Shown in pieces: positions 22,566 to 34,261 of a DNA stretch of 64,000 bases (the first letter of the stretch is position 1; each line of letters opens with the position of its first letter). The notes under the pieces are model-generated. The model ran no database searches and was not told the DNA's origin. It saw nothing but the letters and a program-made list of their open reading frames with translations. Source of the stretch: Holothuria scabra (lineage: Eukaryota; Echinodermata; Holothuroidea; Aspidochirotida; Holothuriidae); contig CM074194.1 in assembly GCA_037179385.1 (NCBI GenBank), positions 2,373,001 through 2,437,000 of the forward strand, given 5' to 3'. The translations under genes were made by a program, and so were the position numbers.

Positions 22566-24525
22566 TTGACACTTAGTGGGAATTTTCTGGGATTTTTCCT
22601 GGTACATTTGCAGAGATAGAGTTGTGCACATTTGTGTGTGTGTGTGTGTGGGGGGGGTCCTGAAATTCTGTATGGGACTTATTGTGAAAAATCCTGCACA
22701 AGAAGGTTCACTGAAGCCTTGAAATTAAAAAAAGAACAAAACATTTTGTAACATTCAAAAATGTAGTAGTAGGTGTCAGTGGAGCTGCTATGTGAGTGCT
22801 GGTCTTAAATTGTGAAGCAAAAAGGGTATTTTCCTAAAAATGGGATCAATATATTTTGGGGGTGAAATATTTTTGGAGTAATAATTTTTGGTGACATCAC
22901 AGGTGTACTGTACAGATTCTCAACGGAAAGCAAAACAATGCAAATAAACATCTTTCCTAGTATACTTTTCTGTAGCATTTAACAAAACTATTCTATTTGT
23001 TAAAATATAACAAACTAACCTTGGTGCTCATATTGTCCATTATTCTCCTACATTAGCCTCTCTCTCTTCTTGAGGGTGGGGTGTGTCTCTTTTTCAGGGA
23101 AACAAAGGGTGGGTTAAGGGGGGGGGGGGAAGGGGGTAAAAGAGCAGACCTTTCAGGTGAAATTTTGTGAAAGGTATTACTTAATCCAAAATACTTAACA
23201 TTGAAGTAGATCGGGGGTTTGTTTATTCATACTTATTATTCCAGCATAAGGTTACTCTTCAGAAAAATAATAATGTGTAATGTTTTGACTTCTCTGGCTA
23301 GAGAGCTGCCATGAAACGTATGTATTACATGCATTGAATTAGATTCAACATTTTCTTGATTTCTTCTCATTGTGAAGTATGAATAAAGCAGCAGACTTAT
23401 TTGTAATAAGTAATTCAGCTTATGCCAAAAATTGATTACAGGGGTAGGAACAAAAAAGGGGTTGTGGCCTGATTGTAGAGGAACTAACAAACATATTACT
23501 GAACTTAGAGGAATACACAACTTGGTAGCTTTATCTGATACACACATCAACTCATTCTATTTAAGAATTAGACAAGCAGACGGTAGTGTTCCCTGATGTT
23601 TTACTTTTACTATTATGTACGACAGCACTGTCTTGTACAATGATAGTATTCTGCCTTATCAAAATCTCTACGTACTACAAAAAATGATGTGATTTGTGGA
23701 TGAATAAACAGAAACTGCAACCCAATGCTTATCAACAAGTGAATTTTGAATGCTTTATGACAGACAACTGAATTCAGGATTGAATGTATTATGTAAGAGG
23801 TTTTCAAGGTTTCGTTGATAAGTAACTATTTACTTATTTTAGTCACACACAGAAAGAACAATGGCAAGACCATTTAGAAAACTGTATAATGCATTACTCC
23901 TGTTGCTACTCTTGTTTTGCACAAAATATGGTAGAATAGACATTTTAAAGTTGTTTTTTAAATGGTGGTAAATTGCTTTGTTCATAGTGTTACTTTTATC
24001 ATCTTAAAGTATTTAGTTGGCCATTGGCTTTTTGAGTGAAGCCTGATACTAAGGCAGTTGTGTTTAATGCCATGATCTTGTTCTGTAGCAAGTTCTCTGC
24101 TGAAAAAATACTGCCTGCCTTGCCCCACAGTAGCCTCTGAATATAGCATGATGTTGCATGATGTTGTTACAAGTGCAATTCACATGATGTTGTTACATGT
24201 GGGTGGTCAGCTGCTGTACCAGCTAGCATACTACACTGTTCATTCATTCGTTGATTCATTCGTTTTTCCACTACATTGCACAATTTTAAGAAATAGAAGA
24301 GGTTAAGGCAACAAAAACAGACTTGACAAAGTAGCAGAAAAAGTCAACTGCATAACACTATTTGGCTTAACATAAAGGCAGAAGACTCCATTGAGGAAAA
24401 GAGCAAAAAAAGCATACAAAAACAGAACTAGAACAAAAGCTGCTTGGGAGAGGTATTAAGCATTAAGAGTTCAATACCAGTACAAACTGATTCTACATGC
24501 ACTGAGCATTATCAACAAATAAGTA
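22566..24525. other. Intergenic, no gene seen
   Basis: AT-rich DNA with G runs (22645-22656 and 23119-23130) and an ATTC-type microsatellite near 24240-24266. No supported gene. Confidence 0.7.
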
Positions 24526-25106
24526 TTAAAGGCATGTTCTGGTGGCTTTTCACCTCCAACTTGTAAGAATAACAAAAATATTCTACACCATGTCCTTCAA
24601 ACCCTATCACAATACCATTTTCCTAACTCAAGATATTTCACTTTAAAGATGGGTTACTTTTGTTAAAAAATACCTCTGCTTTCAACAAAGCTGCAGAAAG
24701 TTACGTAATGTGGGCACATTGCTTCAAATTCCTTTTGTTTTTCTTTTAATTGAACATCCTGTCTGTCCTTGAAATTTGATACTGTTGGAATATTTGAATA
24801 TCTTTTTCTGTAGATCTAGCATTACCCTTTACCATATGTAGGGCACAACTAACAATGTTGTTTAATATTGCCTGCAAGGGCATCATAATTATAAATAAAT
24901 TGAATGCAATTGTCAAATTAATGTGCCACAATGACATCACAGATTTCCCACGATGCATCAAATCCCAAGAAAAATTTGCAATACTTTAAAAATTTGTATC
25001 TTTCGACTGCTATAAGCTATTGGTATGCAATTTTCACCTTCTGAAAGAGACAATTTTTCTGCTTATTTTAAAGTAAACGTATTTAGTCTCCAGAATATGC
25101 CTTTAA
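24526..25106. mobile_element. TTAA-flanked MITE (piggyBac-like)
   Basis: The left end is TTAA-AGGCATGTTCTGG (24526 onward) and the right end CCAGAATATGCCT-TTAA (to 25106). The termini are inverted with one mismatch and flanked by the TTAA duplication typical of piggyBac-type insertion. The interior of about 570 bp is AT-rich with no coding capacity. Confidence 0.8.
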
Positions 25107-28100
25107 CTGTTTGTGCCACTCAAAATGGATGGAGCTTGTGACGTTTGCAAAAGCACTCTATACAGCAAAACCTGAATCAGTGGAAAGGTCAATAGCTACA
25201 TTAACCAATAATAAGATTGGTTTTGTTTTTTGAGGGACACCTACACTGTGCAACAGTGTAGGCATGACTGCTTGATGTCATCAGAGCTGATGATACTTGT
25301 GTTGAGCCTTAGAAAGGGCAAAGATGGATTAACATTTTGGCTTAACATTACCAAATTTTAGAAAATTTGAAAATTTTTGGAAACCAGTTTTTAAAGTATT
25401 GATTCTTGGTTTGATAACAGAAACACTGTGTGTAACTGTTGCATTGTCTGATGTCCTGTGGCAAATAAAACAGATGTAGATTTTCAACCTGGAGGATCTT
25501 TGAAGAATGTACAACTAAATTCTTCCTCGTTTTGCTTAAAATTAAGTTAAAAACAGTGAAAGGTTGCTCATCTTCGTGTAGGGACTTAGTATGCTAGCCA
25601 AAAGGGTATTAAGCATACAACTGTAATCACTTGTAGAAATGAAGCAAACATTCTTTTGAGATCATTCTTTCCTTCTGTGATCTTTAGTTTACAACACCCA
25701 ATTTGTGTGCCTAATAATACTCATAATTTTACAAAATCTAACATGGTGATTGGAATATGGCTATTCACAAGCAGATAAAAAAAAAAAATTTCCTTGCTCC
25801 TGGCTTCAATGGGATTGTGAGTTTTCAGTTCTGAATTAGATTTTATTTTTAGTCCAAGTATGTTTGTCCTGTAATAGCAATGTATAGTAAGAATGGAATG
25901 GGAAGTTGCAATGGAAATAGCGAACAAGAATTCATTCTACATTGTCATTGAAATTTATGCCAGACTGGATTCTGTTTCTTTCCTGATATTTATCAATTTC
26001 ACTATTTAAAGCAAATTTCCGTTTTCTCAATACCTTAACCCCCACATATATTCCAAGGTTTTCTTTTCATGGAGAGAAAAAAAGCAGAGGGTCCATGTTT
26101 TTCTTATCTTCCTAGTAATTAAAACTACAAATTGCTCCTGAAATAGCTTTTTTCCTACCTAATGGCACATTCTTAATGAAGACAAAACATTCTACCTAAG
26201 CATAATTAAGAGAGATTAAGTTACAAGTGTGAAGACTACCTCCATTTTTTAAAGCAGTTTGAGATCCTTAGCTTTGTTGTAAAAAATGGCATAAAAATAA
26301 TTTTTGTTTCACCATTTGTGAAGCTACTTTTCTCTGTTTAGGGGCTTAACACAATTGTGAGAAATTTTAATGACTTGATAATCATGACAGTACCAAAACA
26401 TGATTTTTCTTGAAACAGGGGTACATGCCTTCACTTTGTATGTCCCTTATGACATGCCTTTAACGCAGACCTTCTCACACTTCAGTGACAGTGGTAAAGT
26501 ATGTGAAGTACAAGGAAACATGGTCTTACTCGCCTCATTTCTTGTTTTTATTTTCTACCTGTGCTCTTCGGGGGAAGTTGGCCTCTTCAGCATATTATAG
26601 AACCAACAATGATTAGACATGTTACAATAATTTTTCTTTTTTATTTTCTATGGAGAGTCAGAAATTGTATTTTTTTATAGACCATTAGCATCCTTGCTAT
26701 TCTCCCATTCATTTTGCTGGTTTATTGAATAATGATCCGCTTATAGCTACAATTTTATTTTTGAGTTTAAGAGACTTTAAGAAAAAAAGAAGGGAACATT
26801 TTGTTTGCAGTTCTTACATTATTTGTTATGAATCTGGGACGATTTCAAACTAGGGATTATCGGGGAATCTTTAACCTTTTGCATAAATTTTTACATAGTT
26901 CATCTAATTATTGTAGGAGCTGCCAGGATTTTAAAACAGGGGAGGCAGACAATACAGGAAAAAAGTATTTTTTTGTGGAAGGGACACAAAAGTTAGGTCT
27001 ACACATTCTTCCACCATTTACATTTGCACAGGAGCAGACATGGGGAAAACGAGTGAGAGCAATACCTTGACTTCCAGATTTGCCCCCTCCCTTCTGGAGG
27101 TACCATTGCCAATGACATTTAAGGCAATGCAGTAAACAAGAATTGTTAAAACACTTTTAAACATATTGAAGGCATAATTGCTGTGACAGACTTAGTAAGA
27201 CAACGTTTAGAATTTTTCTCCCCTGAGATCTTTTTCAAAAGCCAACTCCTTCAAGGATTTTTCGTCTCATACATGAATGCAACCTTAAAAATTTTCTGAA
27301 AAGCTGTGATGGAATGTCAAATTACCAGCATAAAAGTCAAGCTGATTGGAGAGTGAAGCTAAATCATTGTTTTGTCATTTGTGCTCAGCTATTAGTTTGT
27401 CAGAGTTTGCTATTAAAGGAAGTGTAATGAACCCTTTTAAAGAAATGATTAGCTACAAGTCATTTAGTGATGTTTCTACAGCACCCGTCATTCTCCATTT
27501 CTAGAAGGGAGTTGCATTTTACTTTTTGCTGGTGTGACAGTAAAGTGACCGATTATTGAGATTACTCAATTCTCTGGGTCAACTTGGAGGTCTGTGGTCT
27601 AATGAAAGGCGTCATTGTGATTCATGTGAGATGTGATTGGTTAAAAAGGCTATGTCAAAATTGTAAATTTCAGAGTTTAACTTGGAAAAGTTGAGTATAT
27701 CACAAAGGTTTTACTGTCTCCTTCAGCCAATTGGTTATCATATTTTTGTAACAGATAATGTCTTAAGAGCGTGAGTGGTTTAAAAGAAAAGATGTCCTAT
27801 TTTGCTCAGATAAGAAGTAGTGGTCTGATGAAAAGTTAGGAATGATTGATGTAGAGATGACCACATTAGAGGGGACAAGTCGTGATGTTCATGAAATGGG
27901 AATGTTGGTTGATATCTGAATGAGGGGTGGGGTCAGGATCATTGGTAATCTGAAAGGGAAGCATTGTGAAACACAAGGAGATAATTTGGTGTTATTGGGT
28001 GCCTTGGTCTATAAATTTGAGGTATGGCTCTTATGATGAACAAGGGTCAGTGTAGATAATCTCCCTTTACCAGAACAGGGTATGCTACAGTTGGTTCCTT

Positions 28101-29443
28101 ATGTTTCATTTCTAAGTTTTGGTGAGAAACCTGTCGCTTATCAGATGAATGGCAAACTCTCATTGGTCAGTGACCATTGGTTAGCTTGTTAGTGTTTGAG
28201 GATTGGAGGAAAAAAGGGATTTGTTAATACAAACAGACGTTTGTCAGAGGAATAATATTATCATCTCCCTCTTGGCTTAATTTTAAAACTTTTCGGGAGT
28301 GCCTGTTGTAAACAGAAATGTTCTCAGTCATGTTTATACTCTTCGTCAGTTATTCGTAAGTCTGTTTCGCTTCTCTTTGTTGAAACTTTTTTAGTTTTGT
28401 TAAGGAGAGGAAAATCCTACACTAGTTATAGGGGGAGGGAGGTGTCAACAGAAATAAAAATTTTTATAAAACAAGCAAAGTGCTTCATTAGTGAACTTAT
28501 TTTGTGTTTTGTATATTCCAAGTCAACAGATATGTTGTAAAATTATTACATGATAGTCTTTGGGGTGAAGAGAATACAGAATTGATATGAAACCAACTAT
28601 TGCCACATGCGTTCTCATTTTGCACAGCTGCCAACTGTACCAGAACAGTTCTTTTTATGCAGAATTTCGCCGTGGTCAGATTTTCCTTTGTTATGTTCTG
28701 TATTCGGTATAATTGCAATCATGATCATACATGTACAATGTTTTCTTTTGTTTCTTGAAATGGTCGATTTTTTTCGGGACTTTGGAAGTAAAAAGTGGTA
28801 ATGTAAATGTGAACCTCGGTACTAACGAGCACCATCAGTTTCGGTTTGCAATGTTGAGTTGAGTTCTTGAAATCTGATGGGTCGGAGGCATTGTAGAATT
28901 TGGCATGGAATTAACTAATCAGTGTATCAATTTTTACTTGCTTCAGAGGGCTCAAAAAGTATTTCATACATACCTGTTACTACTAAAAACCTAGCACTTT
29001 GCAGACTGGACCCTACCAAGGGTCCTAAGGTAGGCCCCTAGACCCTTTTGAGCTTTTTGATTTTGGCACTAGCAGGCACGTGGGTTGTGTTCCTGTTTAG
29101 AATTCTGGCAGGTTGGCAACTCTGATTTCGAACGACTTTGCCATCTGTTATTTAATTTTTCCAGCCATCAATACTTCATAAAGGTATATGATAATATCAG
29201 CATTCAAAAAGTAGGCAATGGGATGGGGTATTGGAGGAAAGAAGCACACAGGTACTTTTCACTAATGGCGATACCACCCAAGAAAATGGGAAGTTCTTTA
29301 CTCTTGAAAACAGGTATGTACATGTTTGTTGTGCATGTGCTGTTTCGGTGTGTGATTTCCTTAGAGAAATGAAATTTTACAGGAAAAGAATCTGTTTTCA
29401 CCCACTCCCATAGTACCATCATCCTTGCTCTTAAAATGGGATT
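25107..29443. other. Intergenic, no gene seen
   Basis: AT-rich DNA of about 4.3 kb. Short open frames here show no recognisable domain, repeat or conserved splice pattern. The block 28950-29060 has a weak inverted pair (GGCTCAAAAAG and CTTTTGAGC) that I could not develop further. Confidence 0.65.
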
Positions 29444-29693
29444 CATTTGATCAAGTTAGAGATGGAGTTTTACTACTCGGTTTTGGACGGCTGCGGCTAT
29501 TTGCTAGTTGCAGCGCACTGACTTTGTTTTCCTGACTCCATTGCTTATGCTGAACCCCAATCACGAATTGCAGTTGGGTTCCATTTTTAAAGTCTTCGGT
29601 ATGACCCGGCCAGGAGTCGAACTCCAGACCTCCCTACTGCAATCCTGATGCTCCGACCATTTGGCCATGGAGTCGGTCTATCATCTGATCAAG
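29444..29693 (-). mobile_element. tRNA-derived SINE, diverged copy, minus strand
   Basis: It is flanked by CATTTGATCAAG (29444-29455) and CATCTGATCAAG (29682-29693), a 12-bp target duplication with one change. Read on the minus strand it has a tRNA-like head with A box TGGCCAAATGG and B box GAGTTCGACTCC, then the same body as the SINE at 5138, ending in a short ACTCTAA-type tail. Its head differs from the Asp-like head at 5138. Confidence 0.88.
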
Positions 29694-30529
29694 CCCAAAA
29701 GGATGCGGCGAGAAAATATTTGGACTTTGATGAATTTGAGTACCCTCCCATTTCAAAATTTTCCTCGTGGTCCTTCCCATGTTTGCTAATCAAAGTATAG
29801 TTAGTTACATCTCTGTATTGTAGATGGGGGTCACTGATTACCGAGATTTTCCAACACAGAAAAAATGAAATGGTGGGTTGACGGTCCATTTTTCAGGGAA
29901 AGCAATGGATTGCTATGTACAATATCTCTCCTTGTGATTCACACACCATCACTGAAACTGATATCTTGAAGATCTTGGCAAGGGCCCCGCGGGAAGGGGA
30001 CCATGGTCTCCCCGTCAGTGAAGACTGGCTGACCTGTCGAGGAAATTTTCCAACTCCATCGGAAGGCTTTTATTCGTGGTAACATACGTAGTCACAAAAT
30101 TCCTTTGTCCCCAGACTCTTGCTAGCATTGTTAATCCCATCTTCGTAGCGCCCGACAGTATGCTTGATTATATAGAAAGGGCAAGCTCTTTAGTAAAGAG
30201 ACCAAAAGATACCAGTTTTTCAGTGCCCTCAGTCGCTCAAAAATCAAAATTTTCAATCTTTCGTAGTATAATCCAAAACGTTTTCGGCGAACTTCTAGCA
30301 CACAATATTTTCTTCCCCATATTTTTGGCGATTCTTTCTTTGCGGGGCCTTCAGGTTACCACCACCACCCCCCCTCCCCGGTGGAGGTAGGCCTCCTGCC
30401 AAGCTTTAACCTGAAACCATCCCTGGATGTAAGTATTCTAAAATTTAATCATCTCAAAAGCTTTGCCATTTATTCACTCGTTTACCAAACGTATATGTCC
30501 TTACTGCCATATCCTCCCCTCTGGCCTTC
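29694..30529. other. Intergenic, no gene seen
   Basis: Open frames here (for example 30076-30390) have no recognisable domain. There is a C run at about 30365-30380. Confidence 0.6.
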
Positions 30530-30660
30530 CTCTTAGACCCCATCAGCAAGCAAGTCAGTGAGCCGCAACTGGAGAAAAGGCCGTGGCTGGCCCGACTTGA
30601 ACCAATAGGTTGGAAACTGGGCCGTAAAACCCCATCTAACTAACTCTTAGATCCCAACAG
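30530..30660 (+). mobile_element. 5'-truncated SINE fragment (tail half only)
   Basis: CTCTTAGACCCCATCAG (30530-30546) and CTCTTAGATCCCAACAG (30644-30660) are a 17-bp target duplication with two changes. Between them are the last 97 bp of the SINE body, matching 5290-5385, including GGTTGGAAACTGGGCCGTAA and a short CTAACTAA tail. The tRNA head is absent, as expected of a 5' truncation during reverse transcription. Confidence 0.9.
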
Positions 30661-30816
30661 AAGGCACCGCGGTGACAAATATCCAAGGCTGGTTTGGTTT
30701 GTTGGAGATTTACGCCTCAACTTCCAACCTGGTTAAAGGTAACTGCTGAGCGGTTCGCAAAATCCTGACAGTCGTTTTACCGGAGTTTACCGGTGTAAAC
30801 TCTGGATCTATTTCAC

Positions 30817-31213
30817 TCCTACTTGCCTCATCTCTTACACATGTGAACAGCTCCCTCTACACAACCTCGCAGGCTGAAGAGCTGTTTGATGAAGATTCCT
30901 TTTCTGGGGATCAGAGAGATTTCCAAGGCTGTGGCTCCAAGACTTGGCGGAGGCAAGAAAGCAGTTCGGACATCAAGTCTGTCGAGTCCCCGTCACTCGG
31001 GCCTCTTTTCCTACCACTATCTTCTCCAACGCGGGTGGTTGCAGAACGGCCTTGACGGAGGATCGTCCTGTGTCTGTTGTAGCAGCTCATGAAGGCCAAA
31101 GCCTTCGAGATCTCTCTGATCCCCAGAAAAGTAATCTTCATCAAAAAGCTCTTCAGCCTGCGGGGTTGGAGTAGAGGACGCTGTTCATATGTGTAAGAGA
31201 TGAGGTAAGTAGG
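30817..31213. repeat. Long inverted repeat (about 118-bp arms, about 155-nt loop)
   Basis: The left arm at 30817-30935 (CCTACTTGCCTCATCTCTTA ...) pairs with the right arm to 31213 (... GAGATGAGGTAAGTAGG). Identity is roughly 90%, counted by eye, and both arms contain CTTTTCTGGGGATCAGAGAG or its complement. The overlapping open frames on both strands are a by-product of this symmetry. It may be a fold-back MITE, or a hairpin if transcribed. Confidence 0.85.
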
Positions 31214-31261
31214 TTTTAAAGATTCCCAAACCAGATAAGTTTTGGGGATTCTGAACGCCAG

Positions 31262-31768
31262 TTAAAGTGGATCTCAAGTCTAGATATACAAAAATACAAA
31301 TATTTTACAGGTTGCAAAATGAATATTGTTCATCTTACTCCCATTGTCATAGCTCATTCCATTGTTGAGATACTAAATGTTGAAATTGATTCACTTAGAA
31401 CAAATAGTATATTGCGCAATAATTTGTGATTTCTTTGTTGTACAACCTCACATTACCTATTTTGTTTCCCTGTGGAATTAAAAACAAGAGGGTTTGACTA
31501 ATTAAATCACCCCATTGGAGTAAGAAAGATATCACATATCGGTACAAGGTGCAGTAACATTCAGAAAAACAAAATTGTATTTTGAGTAATACAACAGTGA
31601 CATCACAAATTATTGCGCAATGTACTATTTTAGATTTGAGTGAAACTTCACCATTTTATATCTCATCTCGGGAATCTCCTATAAAAATGGGGGTCGAACT
31701 GTTTGAATTCATTTTTCATGCTCTGTACTATACACTTTTGAAATTTTAGACTTGAGGTACACTTTTAA
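31262..31768. mobile_element. TTAA-flanked MITE with internal palindrome arms
   Basis: The left end is TTAA-AGTGGATCTCAAGTCTA. The right end is TTAGACTTGAGGTACACTT-TTAA. Inside, 31402-31430 (TAGTATATTGCGCAATAATT...) and 31602-31629 (...AAATTATTGCGCAATGTACT) form a second inverted pair of about 28 bp. There is no coding capacity. Confidence 0.8.
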
Positions 31769-32300
31769 TTTTCCTAAGGTAGGTTTGACCGAGGACATTT
31801 TATGAAAAGCATCTAATCTGTAAGTTATTGTGGAGGTATATAGGAGGCCTTCTATAGCACTCATCCCCGACCACCATCTAAGCTTCTGCTCCCGGATTTC
31901 CACACTAGCCTAAAGGGTAAAAGCATTCGACCCAGATTTACTTTCAAACGAAAGTTAAATCTCACAGATTTCCTCTTCCAAGTGTCTTTCATGATATTTC
32001 AGGACAGATATTAATGCATATTCAGGAAATTTCAAGCAGTCGATACTTCGAAATTTTAAAATTGAGTGAGGAAAATATGGTCACATGATTCCTAAGAGTC
32101 ATTCATGAAATAGAATAGTATACTATTCTGATCAGAATTGGGGCGACTACATTTTCTCTTTAAGCTAGCCACCAGAGGCGTAGCGTCCAATGTGGCACGT
32201 GACCGCCCCTCGATTTTTCAAGGGTGCCATGAAATTTCATTTTAATAAATTAATGAATTCAACCCTAACATGTCTAGCATCTATGCGAAATTAATTGTTG

Positions 32301-32810
32301 TTTGAAAGTACAGCTCTAGATGATCCCATTTGATTTTTATGAAGGTCTAGGGTCATTTGGTGTCAGCAGTGTCAGTCAAATCCTGACAAGCTTGCTTGCA
32401 CAGCATTACAAGAAAGGTAACTTGTAGGGTCAGCTCTGATACTTGGCATGTAGATGGTGCATAGTGAATAAACGATCCCTATATTTTTTGGTGGAGGTCG
32501 AATTTCATTTGGGTTCACAAGGAGTCAAAGTCTCAGTATTATGTTTACACAACTTATCATGATTGGAATCTTGGATACTGCAAAATTTCACACATAGTAG
32601 GTGGATGTGATATAGTGAGCGGGTCAAAGGTCATCCGAGTTCTCAATGTACTAGAAGCTTGGATGCCGTGCATGTATACTTTGTGGGTACATTGCGGAGC
32701 ACTGTCAATTTGTCAAACATTACGGAGCACTGTCTATTTGAAAAAAGCCTAACATTTCAACGGCAAGGAAACACTAAGTCTTTTGGCTTTCTGGTTTGAA
32801 AATACAGCTC
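32301..32810 (+). mobile_element. 5'-truncated copy of the satellite element's 3' end, with 16-bp target duplication
   Basis: TTTGAAAGTACAGCTC (32301-32316) and TTTGAAAATACAGCTC (32795-32810) flank 478 bp. The insert starts inside a satellite monomer (TAGATGATCCCATTTGATTT) and continues through the same unique tail as 12840-13172. It ends in the hairpin AAGTC-TTTT-GGCTT and CTGG. There is no poly-A tail. It retains about 120 bp missing from the tail at 13 kb. Confidence 0.85.
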
Positions 32811-32898
32811 AGTGAAAGTATGTTATAATCCTGCGATCATGATTAGTTCAATTTGCAGGGGACTCTTCTCGGAGCTATCTATTTAACTAGTTTAGAGC

Positions 32899-33203
32899 CA
32901 GTGGCGGCGCTACGGGGAGCAAAGAGGCGCCTCCCCCTCCCCCTTTTCCCCCTCTCCCCAAGTTAGGTCAGACAGAAGTCGGATTAACCGGAGAAATAAA
33001 TAATACTTCTCTCCAGACATTTTTTATCCAGAGACATGCTTAACCTCAGAGCTTGTGGGAACTTCGCCCCTGGACCTCCACCAACAGGAACGGACGCTTC
33101 GGGCTCGGTTTCGCTCGAAATTTTTTCCCTCCAACACTATCCTTTTCCCTTATCCCCCACCCCCACTCCGGGCCCAAATTTCGACATTCTGGCGCCGCCA
33201 GTG
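32899..33203. mobile_element. hAT-like MITE, CAGTGGCGGCGC family, copy 1
   Basis: The left end is CAGTGGCGGCGCTACGGGGA and the right end CTGGCGCCGCCAGTG. The interior is shared in inverse orientation with 57183-57491. Open frames in both copies encode a similar Pro/Gly-rich string (LRAxGxFxPGPP), but this is repeat sequence, not a conserved gene. An 8-bp target duplication is not evident here. Confidence 0.65.
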
Positions 33204-33922
33204 CCCAGAACTATCAGTTCTCACGCGTTTAACTTGATGGTCACGCATTTTGTGACCTACCATATAGTCGTAGAAACGAGTTATTCCCTCGTTTACTTTT
33301 CTATTGGGTTCAATTCATTCCACTTTTGTTACCAGGATATGTTTTTACATTCAATTTTAGGCGGCCAAAAGTAGCCTTTGTGCCGGTAGGCCTCTAAATG
33401 TTTCCTTGAAAGTTTTAGGAGCATGAAACATATGAACATAGCAATTTGGAGCATGCAGTAATATGGCACAAAAAGTGTCATTTCCATCAATTTAGGAGTA
33501 CATTTTAACAACATATCTGTCTGACTGAACCAAAAGTCGCTCTCTGCGTCAGTTGTCTTCCAATGAATCTCACTGAATATGGAGGGAAAAGCTCTTTTAT
33601 TGCGCAACCTCACATACAAGCTTATTTTCAAATGAATAGCTTTCTTTTCTTTACCATTCTCCACCCAATCGTAGCGGTACAGATTATCGCAAACGGAGCT
33701 CAAAATAACGACTGCTTTAATTTTACTTATAAGCTTGGAAATGCCTTTTCAGTTTGTCTGTGGGTCATGGCTGTTCTAAATTTTCTGCACGCCCTATGCA
33801 CGCCAGTCAATGGTGGCTCTCCGCTTGTATAGACAGTCTTTTCGGCAACCGCCACTTCTCACGTGCCCCAACATTAATTTTTGCGTGGCGCCATGCTAGC
33901 CATGGGGCACCAGTCGAAAAGG

Positions 33923-34120
33923 CAGTGGCGTAGCCAGGATTGAATTTTAGGTGGAGGCTTTGGTAGCAGGTGAGGGGTCAGGCGCGTCAAGACTATCTAA
34001 GCGGAGCGCCACCATCAGTTGGCGCGGAGCGAGGAAAATTTTGGGCTTTACAAACCCTCCAGATGGCCGGAAACGGCACTTCCCACGTGTTTTAAGCTGC
34101 ATGTAACCAGCCTTGAAATA
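33923..34120. mobile_element. Fragment of an hAT-like element carrying the shared core
   Basis: It begins with the hAT-type terminus CAGTGGCGTAGCCAGGATTG. It contains the core GCGGAGCGCCACCATCAGTT (34001 onward) and GCCGGAAACGGCACTT (about 34067). No matching right end with a target duplication was found, so it appears incomplete. Confidence 0.55.
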
Positions 34121-34261
34121 CGAATCTCATGTCTGCCACTTCTTAAATAATGAAAAAAAAAAAAAAAATCAATCTTTGAAAAATTGTAATACATACACTT
34201 TTTAGGGACCCCAAAACTGGGCATTTGTGATCTGTGGCCTGGGGGAAGAGACTAAAGCGAA

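Noticed and set aside
30843..31174. Overlapping frames on both strands as paired genes
   Set aside because: They arise from the two arms of one long inverted repeat.
32317..32794. LTR retrotransposon or solo LTR
   Set aside because: There is no TG...CA terminus, the duplication is 16 bp rather than 4-6, and the left end is truncated within a satellite monomer.
33036..33374. Pro/Gly-rich frame as a conserved protein because a similar string occurs at 57201-57473
   Set aside because: The similarity is explained by two copies of one MITE family at 32899 and 57183.
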